Shown piece after piece: positions 16,850-25,942 of a stretch of 64,000 nucleotides of DNA (position 1 is the first letter of the stretch; every line of letters begins with the position of its first letter). Under the pieces are notes generated by a model. It saw only the letters and a program-made list of their open reading frames with translations, ran no database searches and was not told the DNA's origin. Origin of the DNA: Frankia sp. AgB32 (GTDB lineage Bacteria; Actinomycetota; Actinomycetes; Frankiales; Frankiaceae); assembly GCF_023243045.1 (NCBI RefSeq), contig NZ_JALKFX010000010.1, positions 1-64,000 of the forward strand, in the 5' to 3' direction. The position numbers were made by a program, and so were the translations under genes.

Positions 16850-17087
16850 GGCGGCAACGATGACCGGGAAACCTGGGAGTTCCCTGTGAAGAACCTCAGA
16901 GATCGCCGGGACTTCGCCGCCGCCAGGACAGATGTGGCCCGGCCGACACTTTCCGGACGACGGCGCTCATGGTACACGACGATCTTTCAACCCCGACCGA
17001 ATTGTTCCTCCAGCACACACCCGGAAACCGACGTTCTTTTCTCGCGCACCCGGGACGGGGATACGGGTATTCTCGGGATACCGGCGG
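16850..17087. other. Divergent intergenic region
   Basis: Lies upstream of the ferric-reductase operon on one side and of a small plus-strand gene on the other. AT-richer patches occur at 16970-17080, including TATTCT at 17069-17074, a possible -10 for the plus strand. No gene is supported. Confidence 0.35.
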
Positions 17088-17357
17088 ATGGAGGATGTTG
17101 TGAAAGATGCTGCGAAAGATGCTGCGAAGGATGTTGTGAAGGATGCTGCGACGGACCCGAGGAATGCCAGCGGACGGTCACCGCGGGTTCCCGCGCACCG
17201 GCCGGTGGCGGTCGTTCACCGGAGCGGGGCGGTGAACGTCGGCGCATACGAGCTCGGCGGCCACCGGGTGTGGGCGGCGACGGACGAGGTTGGCGTGGTC
17301 GCGCTCGCCGGCAGCCAGGCGGAACTCGAACATCTCCTCACGCTGGACCAGCAGTAG
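17088..17357 (+). CDS. Small hypothetical protein with KDAA/KDVV repeats
   Basis: An 89-residue protein I do not recognise. The N-terminus is a short tandem array (VKDAAKDAAKDVVKDAATD) encoded by a 12-bp direct repeat, predicted helical. The C-terminal half (HRPVAVVHRSGAVNVGAYELGGHRVW onward, shortened) reads like a small beta-rich domain ending in a helix with QAELEHLL. Start is uncertain: ATG 17088 or GTG 17101. It converges on the phosphoketolase gene. Confidence 0.45.
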   Translation: MEDVVKDAAKDAAKDVVKDAATDPRNASGRSPRVPAHRPVAVVHRSGAVNVGAYELGGHRVWAATDEVGVVALAGSQAELEHLLTLDQQ

Positions 17358-17391
17358 GACAGGTCGCCCGGGTCCGGGGCGTCGCGCCTAA

Positions 17392-17457
17392 GGGGCTCGG
17401 TGTCCGGTTCGTCCGTGCGGAGGAGCCGGCGACGTTGCCGGCCGGTCGCTCTGGAGG
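17392..17457. repeat. Degenerate relative of the dispersed repeat
   Basis: This 66-bp stretch aligns by eye with 40938-41004 (starting GGGGCTCGGTGTCCGG and ending GGTCGCT). It is followed by a 10-base C run at 17476-17485. It lies in the gap between the converging small gene and phosphoketolase. Confidence 0.5.
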
Positions 17458-17501
17458 GGTCGGCGGCAGACTTGTCCCCCCCCCCAGAGTGACCGGGTGC
17501 T

Positions 17502-19922
17502 TTACTCCGCGTCCCCGCCGGTCCAGACCCAGTCGCGGATCTCGGGCAGGTCCTCCAGGTACTCGCGCACGTAGGCGTGGTGGCGGGCCAGCTGCGACTC
17601 GCAGTAGGTGACGAGCCGGTCGGTGCCGGGCCGGGTGGTGCGGGCGAACTCCACCGCCAGGCGGGCCAGATGATAACGGCTGACGTTGTTGCGCACAACC
17701 ATGTCGAACGGCGTGGTGGTCGTTCCCTGTTCCATGAATCCACGCACATGGAAACGCTGCGGATTCCGTCGTCCGTGCAACAGCTGGTGCACCGCCCGGC
17801 TGTATCCGTGGAAACCGACGACAACATCCGTCGAGTCCGTGAACAACGCACGGAACATCGGGGTGGAAAATCCGTGCGGATGCAGGTCCGAACGGAGCAG
17901 CGCCATCAGGTCGATAATGTTCACGACCCGGACGGCGAGGCTCGGCACGAACTGGCGCAGCAGCTCGGCGGCGGCCAGGATCTCCATCGTGGGCACGTCC
18001 CCGATGCCGGCGAGCACGACGTCGGGTTCGCGGCCGTCCTGGGATTCGGTGCCCGCCCAGTCCCATACCGAGCCGCCGCGGGCGGCGTGCTCGGCCGCCT
18101 CGTCCGCCGTCAGGTAGTGCAGATGCGGCTGCTTGTCGGCGACGAGCAGGTTCACGTGGTCGCGGCTGCGCAGGCAGTGGTCGGCGACGCTGAGCAGGCT
18201 GTTGGCGTCCGGCGGCAGCCAGACCCGCACGACCTGCCCGGACAGGGACACGGCGGTGTCGATGAGCCCCGGCCCCTGGTGGGAGAAGCCGTTGTGGTCG
18301 TTGCGCCAGCAGGTGCTGGTCAGCAGCACGTTGAGGCTCGGCACGGGCGCCCGCCAGTCCAGCCGCGCGCTCTCCTGGAGCCACTTGGCGTGCTGAATCA
18401 GCATCGACGCCGAGACCATCGCGAACGCCTCGTAGGTCGCGAACAGCCCGTGTCGGCCGGTGAGCGTGTACGCCTCCAGCCAGCCCTCGCACAGGTGCTC
18501 GGAGAGCACCTCCATGACCCGCCCGGACGGGGAGACCTTCTCGTCACGCGGGTCGATCGGCGCGATCAGGCACCGGTCGGTGACCTCCAGGATCGCGCCG
18601 AGCCGGTTGCTGGTCAGCTCGTCGGGGCTGAAGACCCGGAACGTCGTCGGGTTCGCCCGGTAGACGTCGCGCAGCAGCTCCCCGAGCGGGCGGGTCGTCT
18701 CGTACGGGTCGGCGCCGCGGCGCGCCGGGTTGATGGCGAGCGCGTACGCCCGCCAGTCGGGCAGCTCCAGCGCCACGGTGCGCAGCCCGCCGTTGGCGTA
18801 GCTGGTCGCGCCGAGCCGCCGGTCACCGCGCGGGGCGAGGGCGGCGAGTTCGGCGACGAGGCTCCCGGCCTCGTCGAACAGCTCCTCGGGCCGGTAGGAC
18901 CGCAGCCACCCGTCGAGCTGGGCGAGGTGGGCGGGGTTGTCCCGCACCCCGGACAGCGGCACCTGATGGGCGCGGAACGTGCCCTCCATCCGCACGCCGT
19001 CGACCTCGCGCGGACCGGTCCAGCCCTTCGGGGTGCGCAGCACGATCGCCGGCCAGCGGGGTGTCTCGCACACGGTCGCACCGGGGGCGCGGGCCTCGGC
19101 CTGGATCCGCCGGATCGACTGGTACGCCGTGGCCAGCGCCGCGGCGAAGGCGCGGTGCACGGTCGGCACGTCGTCGCCCTCAACCCACAGGACCTCGTAG
19201 CCGTGGCCGCCGAGCAGGGTGCTGACCTGCTCGCGGGAGCGCCGGCCGAGCACCGTCGGGTTCGCGATCTTGTACTGGTTGAGGTTGAGGATGGGCAGCA
19301 CCGCGCCGTCATGCACCGGGTTGAGGAAGCTGATGCCCTTCCAGCTGCCCTCCAGCGGCCCGGTCTCGGCCTCGCCGTCGCCGACGACGGCGGCCACCAG
19401 CAGGTCGGGGTGATCGAAGGCGGCGCCGAAGGCGTGCGCCAGCGCGTAGCCGAGTTCGCCGCCCTCGTGGATGGACCCCGGGGTCGGCGCGCTGACATGA
19501 CTCGGGATCCCGCCCGGCGTGGAGAACTGGGTGACCAGCCGGACGAGGCCGGCGGTGTCCGCGCTGACCTGCGGATAGATCTCCGAATAGGTGCCCTCGA
19601 GGTACGTGTTCGCGACGAGGGCCGGCCCGCCGTGACCAGGCCCCGCGACGTAGAGGACCTCCTGGTCCGTCAGCGCGACGAGCCGGTTCAGGTGGGCGTA
19701 GACCAGGTTGAGCGCGGGTGAGGTTCCCCAGTGGCCGAGCAGCCGGGGCTTGATGTGCTCGGCTGCCAGCGGTTCGCGCAGCAGCGGATTCGCGCGCAGG
19801 TAGATCTGGGCGACGGTCAGGTAGTTCGCGGCGTTCCAGTAGGCGATCAGCTGGTCAAGCGCTGACCCCTCCAGCTCGGCCAGCGGGTTCTCCCGCGCGG
19901 CGAGCGTGGTGTGTGCGGTCAT
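17502..19922 (-). CDS. xfp: Xylulose-5-phosphate/fructose-6-phosphate phosphoketolase
   Basis: An 806-residue thiamine-diphosphate enzyme cleaving xylulose-5-P or fructose-6-P with phosphate to acetyl phosphate and a shorter sugar phosphate. Full family length. Visible marks: GHWGTSPALNLVYAHLNR, YVAGPGHGGPA, SHVSAPTPGSIHEGGELGY, the ThDP motif VGDGEAETGPLEGSWKG, and C-terminal NVLLTSTCWRNDHNGFSHQG. The ATG at 19922 has GAGGGG just upstream and is preferred to 19937. Together with acetate kinase it makes ATP without oxygen. It stands alone on the minus strand, downstream of a CBS-BON gene. Confidence 0.95.
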   Translation of the reverse strand: MTAHTTLAARENPLAELEGSALDQLIAYWNAANYLTVAQIYLRANPLLREPLAAEHIKPRLLGHWGTSPALNLVYAHLNRLVALTDQEVLYVAGPGHGGPALVANTYLEGTYSEIYPQVSADTAGLVRLVTQFSTPGGIPSHVSAPTPGSIHEGGELGYALAHAFGAAFDHPDLLVAAVVGDGEAETGPLEGSWKGISFLNPVHDGAVLPILNLNQYKIANPTVLGRRSREQVSTLLGGHGYEVLWVEGDDVPTVHRAFAAALATAYQSIRRIQAEARAPGATVCETPRWPAIVLRTPKGWTGPREVDGVRMEGTFRAHQVPLSGVRDNPAHLAQLDGWLRSYRPEELFDEAGSLVAELAALAPRGDRRLGATSYANGGLRTVALELPDWRAYALAINPARRGADPYETTRPLGELLRDVYRANPTTFRVFSPDELTSNRLGAILEVTDRCLIAPIDPRDEKVSPSGRVMEVLSEHLCEGWLEAYTLTGRHGLFATYEAFAMVSASMLIQHAKWLQESARLDWRAPVPSLNVLLTSTCWRNDHNGFSHQGPGLIDTAVSLSGQVVRVWLPPDANSLLSVADHCLRSRDHVNLLVADKQPHLHYLTADEAAEHAARGGSVWDWAGTESQDGREPDVVLAGIGDVPTMEILAAAELLRQFVPSLAVRVVNIIDLMALLRSDLHPHGFSTPMFRALFTDSTDVVVGFHGYSRAVHQLLHGRRNPQRFHVRGFMEQGTTTTPFDMVVRNNVSRYHLARLAVEFARTTRPGTDRLVTYCESQLARHHAYVREYLEDLPEIRDWVWTGGDAE

Positions 19923-20025
19923 GGGTCCCCTCGTCATGTGTCACGCCGACGTGTCGATGTTTCCGTGGGGGTGGGCCCCGGGGCGTCGCGTCGACGTCTC
20001 CGGCGACGCGTGCCCGCGCCCGCGC

Positions 20026-20632
20026 CTACCGCGCCAACGCGGTCGTGCGTACCGCGAGGACCCCGGGAATGGCCCGGATCAGCGCGAGGAGCAGATCGGG
20101 GACGGCGGCGGGCCCGGACAGGACGACCTCGCCATCGGTCACCTCGACCGTCGGAGTCACGTTGGCGTACCAGTCGACGAGGACCTGCCGGACGTCGGCG
20201 GCGATGTCGCTGTCGGGGGGGGGGGGGCCCCCCCCACCCGGGGCCGGGGGGCCCCCCCGGCCCGACGAGCCGGTTGCGGTCGTCGAGGATCGGCACCCGG
20301 GTGAGCTGCGCGGACAGCATGATCCGCGCCACGTCGGCCAGGTCGGCGTCGGCGCGGGCGGCGACCACCGGGGCCGACATGACCTCCCCCACCGTCCGCG
20401 GCGCGTCCGGCGCGGGGGCAAGGTCCCGGCGGGCGTGCGGGCGCGGGTCCGGGGCCGAGCCGACCCGGACCAGATCCGCCTCGGTGATCATTCCCACCAG
20501 TGCGCCGTCGGCGTCCACCACGGGCAGCCCCCGGATGTCCCGCTGCGTCAGCAGTGCCGCCGCATCCCGGAGCGAGACATCCGTAGCCACGACGCACACG
20601 TTCCTCGTCATCACGGCATCTGCCCGCATCAT
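20026..20632 (-). CDS. CBS-pair plus BON domain protein, broken by a G/C tract
   Basis: The N-terminal frame gives two CBS motifs: DAVMTRNVCVVATDVSLRDA with GLPVVDADGALVGMITEADL, and a second with VPILDDRNRLVG. The C-terminal BON domain (DSDIAADVRQVL to VLAVRTTAL) is in another frame. Between them, 20215-20263 is a run of 13 G, 8 C and further G/C blocks in place of the expected 14 or so codons that finish CBS2. Either a real slippage mutation or an assembly error. CBS proteins such as Rv2626c belong to the DosR regulon. ATG 20632 overlaps the upstream gene by 4 bp. Confidence 0.65.
20215..20263. repeat. G/C homopolymer tract
   Basis: Alternating pure runs (G13, C8, then C3, G4, C2, G6, C7 blocks) with one A. 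It breaks the CBS-BON reading frame and looks unlike any codon-biased sequence nearby. Confidence 0.7.
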
Positions 20633-20991
20633 GATCCCCCTTCATCCTTCTCGCTGCCCGTTCCCGACCCGCGCGGCGCGGCGACGAACGTACCCTCCGG
20701 GTTACCCAGGGGCAGTCCCGCACCGTCGTGCACCGCGGCGCCGAGTTCCCGCAGCCTGCGTGCGCCGGCCCGCAGATGGTGGGCGCACAGGAAGATCTCC
20801 TGCTCCGGCCCGGTGCCGCCCAGCCGCAGACCGACCCGCGCGACCGGCTGGGCCGGGCAGCAGCAGGCCCGCACAGCCGCCTCGATCGGCGGCGCGCAGG
20901 CGACCTGCGCCTGCGCGGCGGCTTCCCGCGGGCCGGGCTCGTCCTGGGGACGGGATTCGGAATGGACGCGCCAGGCGCCGAGGCGGCTCAT
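20629..20991 (-). CDS. Small hypothetical protein, DUF7455-like zinc-ribbon
   Basis: A 120-residue protein. The middle has CCCPAQPVARVGLRLG and, about 15 residues later, EIFLCAHHLRAGARRL. This Cx..C...CxHH arrangement resembles the short actinobacterial DUF7455 proteins that carry a zinc-binding site. It overlaps the CBS-BON start by 4 bp, so the two are co-translated. ATG 20991 is the only reasonable start with no good ribosome site. Function unknown; assignment rests on the Cys/His spacing. Confidence 0.5.
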   Translation of the reverse strand: MSRLGAWRVHSESRPQDEPGPREAAAQAQVACAPPIEAAVRACCCPAQPVARVGLRLGGTGPEQEIFLCAHHLRAGARRLRELGAAVHDGAGLPLGNPEGTFVAAPRGSGTGSEKDEGGS

Positions 20992-21117
20992 GGGAACAAC
21001 ACTGATCCTCCGCACTGGGCGGAACGACGGCCGGAGGTCCCCCTCCGTACCGACGAACGGCCCTGCCCGCCGCGACGATCGGCGCCGTACCGGGACCTCG
21101 GCGAACGGCAGTCTGTC

Positions 21118-21560
21118 CGGCCACGCCGGTCGGGCCCGGAGCAGCTGCGCCAGGCGCTGCTGCGCGGGCTGGAACCCGCCCACGTGCTCCGCGAGGCCCT
21201 GGGCGAGGTCGCCGCGCTCAGTGACATGAACGAGATGTTCGCGACCGCGTTCGTCGCCGTCGTGGATCCGGGCAGCGGCCAGCTTCGGTACGCGAGCGCC
21301 GGGCATCCCGCTCCCGTGCTGATCCCGGGATCAGGCGACCCGGACGGCGCCGCCCGCACCCTGCCCGTCAGCGGGCCCGTGCTGTGCGATCTGTTCGCGG
21401 GCCGGCGCCTGTGGTCGACCCGGTCGGTCACCCTCGGCCCGGGCGACCGGCTCCGCGTCCACCCCCGACGGCATCACCGAGGCCCGCGACGAGCACGGCC
21501 GGCAGTTCGGGACAGGTCCGACGCGCGAGGAATACCGCACCCCGAGGCGAAGCACAACGG
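21118..21560 (+). pseudogene. PP2C-type (SpoIIE/RsbU) phosphatase remnant
   Basis: The plus strand encodes the C-terminal half of a PP2C SpoIIE-like phosphatase: MFATAFVAVVDPGSGQLRY, ASAGHPAPVLI, LGPGDRL, then, in the next frame, PDGITEARDEHGRQFG. Removing one C from the run of five at about 21463-21467 joins the two parts in frame. The N-terminal half with the first metal ligands is absent, so it is a fragment even if the frameshift is an error. These phosphatases act on anti-anti-sigma factors. Confidence 0.6.
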
Positions 21561-21652
21561 GACGAAGGTCCTGTCGCCGGGAATCGTTGGGCGCCCGCGG
21601 CCCAGCCGGCGGTGGACTGTTCCGACTGAGCCTGCCGGGGAAAACTGAACAC

Positions 21653-23269
21653 ATGATCACACCCATGGCCACGGGAGCCGCACCGTCGCGCCAGGACGGG
21701 GCCCAGTCCGCGGGAGCGAGCCCCGCAGCCCCGGGCCGGGCCGCGCTGGTGGAAACCCATACCGCGGTCCTGGTCTTCCTCGGCGACCGCGTGTACAAGG
21801 TCAAGAAGCCGGTCGACCTGGGTTTCCTGGACTTCCGGACGGTCGAGGCCCGCCGTGGGGCGTGCGAGGCGGAAGTGGCGCTCAACCGGCGGCTCGCACC
21901 AGACGTCTACCTGGGCACCGCCGACGTGATCGGGCCCGACGGGCGCTGCTGCGACCACATGGTGGTGATGCGCCGCCTGCCGGCCGAGCGCCGGCTGGCA
22001 GCGCTGGTCGCCGCGGGTGGCGAGGTGGCCGGGCCGGTGCGGGACACCGCGCGGCTGATCGCGTCGTTCCACTCCCGGTGCGGCACCTCCGAGGAGATCA
22101 CCGTGCTGGGCGGGGTGGCGGCGCAGCGCCGGCTGTGGGCCGACAGCCTCGCCGCCGTGGCACCGTACGTGGGGGACGTGCTGCCGGCGCAGACCGTGGC
22201 CGAGATCGAACTTCTGGCCCGGCGCTACCTCGACGGCCGCGACGCGCTGCTGCGGGACCGCCAGCGGTCGGGCCTGGTCCGGGACGGCCATGGCGACCTG
22301 CTCGCCGACGACGTCTTCTGCCTCGACGATGGCCCGCGGGTCCTCGACTGCCTGGAGTTCGACCCGCGGCTGCGGGCCGGCGACGTGCTCGCCGACGTCG
22401 CGTTCCTGGCCATGGACCTGCAGCGACTGGGGCGCGTGGACCTCGCCGAGCATTTCATGTCCTCCTACCGCGAGTTCTCCGGTGAGCACCATCCCCGGTC
22501 GCTGGAGGACTTCTACGTCGCCTACCGGGCGCTCGTCCGGTGCAAGGTGGCCTGCGTCCGCGTCGGGCAGGGCGACGCCGCCTCCGCCGCCACGGCCCGG
22601 GCGCTGGCCGCCCTGGCCCTGGCCAGGCTCCGGCGGGGCCGGGTGCGACTGGTCCTCGTGGGCGGCCTGCCGGCGGCGGGGAAGTCGACCCTGGCCGCGG
22701 GCCTCGCCGACGCCGAGGGCTGGACGGTGCTGCGGTCCGACGTGATCCGCAAGGAGCTCACGGGTCTGGCCGCGCGGACCCCGGCGGTGGCCGAGCCCGG
22801 CCAGGGCATCTATCGCCCCGAGACGACCGGGGCAGTCTACGATGAGATGATCCGCCGGGCGGGGATCGCCCTCGAGCGAGGCGAGTCGGTGGTTCTGGAT
22901 GCCTCCTGGGCACGCCGGGAGCATCGGCATCACGCGGCCCGGTGCGCCGCCGCGGCCGCCGCCGACCTGATCGAACTACGGTGCGCGGTGTCACCCGAGG
23001 TCGCGCGCGCGCGGATCACCGCCCGGCTCGCGGCACGCCTGGATGCCGTGGGGTCCGTGGACGCGCCGGGGACCAGGGCAACCGGTACGCCGACGGTCAC
23101 CGACGGGACCGCGGGCCCGCTCGGCGCGGACGACGGTGTCTCCGATGCCACCATCGCGGTTCTCGAGGACCTGACCCACCGGACCGACCCGTGGCCGGAC
23201 GCTACGACGATCTTCACCCTCGGACCGTTGGCCCAGGCGCTGCACGCCGCCCGCCGAGCCACTTCCTGA
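21653..23269 (+). CDS. Bifunctional phosphotransferase-like/P-loop ATPase (Rv2004c-like)
   Basis: A 538-residue two-domain protein. The N-terminal domain (about 25-310) is an aminoglycoside-phosphotransferase-like kinase fold with VYKVKKPVDLGFLDF, the catalytic-loop-like RDGHGDLLADDVF and the DCLEFDPRLRAGDVLADVAF metal-binding region. The C-terminal domain is a P-loop kinase with Walker A GLPAAGKSTLA at about 340. M. tuberculosis Rv2004c, a DosR-regulon member, has the same architecture. Start ATG 21653 versus 21665 is undecided. It precedes the DevS-like kinase on the same strand with a 120-bp gap. Confidence 0.8.
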   Translation: MITPMATGAAPSRQDGAQSAGASPAAPGRAALVETHTAVLVFLGDRVYKVKKPVDLGFLDFRTVEARRGACEAEVALNRRLAPDVYLGTADVIGPDGRCCDHMVVMRRLPAERRLAALVAAGGEVAGPVRDTARLIASFHSRCGTSEEITVLGGVAAQRRLWADSLAAVAPYVGDVLPAQTVAEIELLARRYLDGRDALLRDRQRSGLVRDGHGDLLADDVFCLDDGPRVLDCLEFDPRLRAGDVLADVAFLAMDLQRLGRVDLAEHFMSSYREFSGEHHPRSLEDFYVAYRALVRCKVACVRVGQGDAASAATARALAALALARLRRGRVRLVLVGGLPAAGKSTLAAGLADAEGWTVLRSDVIRKELTGLAARTPAVAEPGQGIYRPETTGAVYDEMIRRAGIALERGESVVLDASWARREHRHHAARCAAAAAADLIELRCAVSPEVARARITARLAARLDAVGSVDAPGTRATGTPTVTDGTAGPLGADDGVSDATIAVLEDLTHRTDPWPDATTIFTLGPLAQALHAARRATS

Positions 23270-23389
23270 GCGGTACGGAAAACCCCGTTGATGACATACG
23301 GACCGCGATCGTCGGTATCCTCTCCCTGGCCGTGATGACCCGACGCGCGCATCCCGACGCGGGCATCCCGACGCAGGCATGAGGTGCCG

Positions 23390-25189
23390 GTGAGCGAGCG
23401 CAGCAGTGACACCGTCCGTGGCGGTGCCTCCACCTTCGTGTCCGGCCCGGGTGGCGGACTCAACCCGGACGCCGGCTCGGTCGGCCCAGGCCCCGAGGCC
23501 GGCCTGACCTTCCCCGCGGTGGCCCGGCTCGAACTGGACGAACTGCTCTCCCAGCTGGTCGAGCGGGCCCAGGACGTGCTGTCGACGCAGGGCCGGCTAC
23601 GGGGCCTGCTGACCGCCACCCGAATGATCACGACGGACCTGCGGCTGCCGGTGCTGCTGCGGCTCATCGTGGAGGCGGCCTGCGAGCTGCTCAACGCCCG
23701 GTACGGGGCAGTGGGGGTGATCGCGCCGGACCGGACGCTGGAGGAGTTCATCCTCGTCGGCATGGACCCGGACGCCCAGGAGCGCATCGGCCATCTGCCC
23801 ACCGGGCATGGCCTGCTCGGAGCGCTGATCAACGATCCGCGGCCCCGGCGCGTCGACGACATCGCGCGCGATCCGGACGCGGTCGGCTTCCCGCCCGGGC
23901 ATCCGTCGATGCGGACGTTCCTCGGGGTTCCGGTCCTCGTGCGGGGCGAGGTGTTCGGCAACCTCTACCTGACCGACCGCCGCGACGGCACGCCGTTCAC
24001 CGCCGAGGACGAGGAGCTGGTCCTGGCTCTGGCCGCGCAGGCCGGCGTGGCGATCGAGAACGCCCGGCTGTTCCAGGAGTCCCAGCAGCGGCACCAGTGG
24101 ATGAGCACCACCGCCGAACTGACCCGCCTGCTCGCGACCGGGACGGACGATCCGCTGGAGATCATCGCCGGCCGGCTGCGCGCGGCGGCGACGGCGCAGT
24201 ACGCCGCGGTGATCCTCGCCGATCCCGACGGCGGCGGCGTGGGCCGCATCGCGGTGGCACTCGGCACGGACCCGCCCGTCCCGGCCGACGCCCGCATCAA
24301 CCTCGACGTCAGCCTGGTCGGCCGCGCCGTGGCGGAGCGACGGCCGATCCTCGTGGACAACCCCCAACTGGACGCGACCACCCTGGAACGCACCGAGCGC
24401 ACGGCATCCCTGCTCGTGCTGCCGTTGACCGGTGACCGGGCGTCGCGGGCCGAGCGGCCCGCGGTGGTGCTGCTCGGCCGGGACCGTGGCATGCCCGCGT
24501 TCACCGAGTTCGACCTGGAGATGGCGGCGACGTGCGCCGGGCACGTCGCCGTCGCCCTGGAACTCGCCCGGGCGCGGTCCGAGCGGGAGCGGCTGCTGGT
24601 GGCCGAGGATCGCGGTCGTATCGCCCGGGACCTGCACGACCACGTCATCCAACGGATCTTCGCGGTGGCACTGGGCCTGCAGGACCTGGCCCAGTACGAA
24701 AGCCCGGCCAACGCTGACCGGCTCGGCGGCTACGTCGAGGACATCGACGCGACCATCAAGGACATCCGTCGGACGATCTTCGAGCTGCGGCCCGGCCCGG
24801 CCGCCGCCCGCGGCCGGGTCCGCGATGTCATCGGCAAGATCGTGCGGGATGCCCGCCCGGGCCTCGGCTTCACCCCGACCGTGCGCTTCGCCGGCCCGGT
24901 CGACGCCGTGGTCGACGACGCGCTCGCCGACCACCTGTGCGCCGTCGTCCGGGAAGCGCTGTCCAACGTCGCCCGCCACGCCCGCGCCGGCGCTGCCGAG
25001 GTCTCGGTGGGCATCGCCGACGATGAACTCATCGTCGAGGTCGCAGACGACGGAGTCGGACTCGGCGGGTCGTCCCGGCGCAGCGGCGTGGACAACCTGC
25101 GGACCCGCGCGGAGTCGCTCGGTGGGACCTTCCTGCTCACCTCGCTGCCGGGCGGCGGCACCCAGCTGCGCTGGGCAGTGCCGTTTTGA
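23390..25189 (+). CDS. DevS/DosS-like histidine kinase with two GAF domains
   Basis: A 599-residue soluble kinase. GAF-A (about 75-215) contains FPPGHPSMRTFLGVPVLVRG and EVFGNLYLTDRRDG, nearly the DosS sequence around its heme pocket; the histidine in PPGHPSM lies in the region of the DosS heme ligand (exact equivalence not checked). GAF-B about 235-395. Then HisKA_3 with RIARDLHDHVIQRIFAVALG and HATPase with REALSNVARHARAG and VEVADDGVGL. GTG 23390 has GAGG 6 bases upstream. Likely partner is the DevR-like regulator converging at 25292. Expected to sense O2/NO/CO or redox. Confidence 0.9.
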   Translation: MSERSSDTVRGGASTFVSGPGGGLNPDAGSVGPGPEAGLTFPAVARLELDELLSQLVERAQDVLSTQGRLRGLLTATRMITTDLRLPVLLRLIVEAACELLNARYGAVGVIAPDRTLEEFILVGMDPDAQERIGHLPTGHGLLGALINDPRPRRVDDIARDPDAVGFPPGHPSMRTFLGVPVLVRGEVFGNLYLTDRRDGTPFTAEDEELVLALAAQAGVAIENARLFQESQQRHQWMSTTAELTRLLATGTDDPLEIIAGRLRAAATAQYAAVILADPDGGGVGRIAVALGTDPPVPADARINLDVSLVGRAVAERRPILVDNPQLDATTLERTERTASLLVLPLTGDRASRAERPAVVLLGRDRGMPAFTEFDLEMAATCAGHVAVALELARARSERERLLVAEDRGRIARDLHDHVIQRIFAVALGLQDLAQYESPANADRLGGYVEDIDATIKDIRRTIFELRPGPAAARGRVRDVIGKIVRDARPGLGFTPTVRFAGPVDAVVDDALADHLCAVVREALSNVARHARAGAAEVSVGIADDELIVEVADDGVGLGGSSRRSGVDNLRTRAESLGGTFLLTSLPGGGTQLRWAVPF

Positions 25190-25244
25190 CCGCCGGACCG
25201 CGCGACGCGGCCAGCATCGTCGCGGCTGTGGCCGTCTGGGCCTT

Positions 25245-25294
25245 CTGACCGTCTGGCCCTACTGACCGTCTGGCCCTACTGACCGTCTGGCCTA
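25245..25294. repeat. Three tandem copies of a 17-bp unit
   Basis: CTGACCGTCTGGCCCTA is repeated at 25245, 25262 and 25279 (last copy one base short), filling most of the gap between the kinase and regulator stops and reaching the last codon of the regulator. May replace a terminator. Confidence 0.8.
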
Positions 25295-25942
25295 CGCGGA
25301 GTGGTCGCCGCCGAGGTGCTTGTAGGCGATGACGGCGGCCTGGGTGCGGCTGGTCAGGCCGAGCTTCTCGAGGATGCTGGACACGTAGTTCTTGACGGTC
25401 TTCTCCGAGAGGTGAACCCGCCCGGCGATCTGCCGGTTCGTCAGCCCCTCGGCGATCAGGCCGAGGACCTCCCGCTCCCGCGGGTTGAGCGAGGCGAGTA
25501 CCGGGTCCTCCGTCGGCCCCTCCCGCAGCCGGCTCAGCACCCGACTGGTCACTGACGGCGACAGCAGCGACTCCCCGCGAGCCACCGACCGGATCGCGCC
25601 GACCAGGTCGTTACCCCGGATCTCCTTCAGCACGTACCCGGCTGCCCCGGCCATGATCGCGGAGAAGAGCGCCTCGTCGTCGTCGTAGGAGGTGAGGATC
25701 AGGCAGGCGGTCTCCGGGAGCTGCGCACGGATCTCGCGGCACACGTCGATCCCGCTGCCGTCGGGCAGCCGTCCGTCGAGCACCGCCACCGCCGGTCGCA
25801 GCGCCGGGATGCGCCGCAGCGCCTCCGCCGCGAGCCCCGCCTCACCCACGACCTCGATGTCCTCGTGCCGCTCCAGCGTCTGCCGCAGCCCGTTCCGGAC
25901 GATCTCATGATCGTCGAGGATGAACACCGTGATCGTCGACAT
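25292..25942 (-). CDS. devR: DevR/DosR-like NarL-family response regulator
   Basis: A 216-residue regulator. Receiver: acidic pair in FILDDHEIV, phosphoacceptor aspartate in VAVLDGRLPDGSGID, threonine/serine in ILTSYDDDEAL, lysine in YVLKEIRGNDL. The C-terminal LuxR-type helix-turn-helix reads LNPREREVLGLIAEGLTNRQ and HLSEKTVKNYVSSILEKLG, almost identical in pattern to DevR (the lysine-threonine-valine-lysine-asparagine recognition helix). It converges with the DevS-like kinase instead of the operon order of mycobacteria. It likely controls the Acg, CBS and kinase genes around it. Confidence 0.88.
   Translation of the reverse strand: MSTITVFILDDHEIVRNGLRQTLERHEDIEVVGEAGLAAEALRRIPALRPAVAVLDGRLPDGSGIDVCREIRAQLPETACLILTSYDDDEALFSAIMAGAAGYVLKEIRGNDLVGAIRSVARGESLLSPSVTSRVLSRLREGPTEDPVLASLNPREREVLGLIAEGLTNRQIAGRVHLSEKTVKNYVSSILEKLGLTSRTQAAVIAYKHLGGDHSA

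Noticed and set aside
17577-19721. A 714-codon plus-strand frame over the phosphoketolase gene
   Set aside because: Antisense shadow; phosphoketolase motifs are unmistakable on the other strand.
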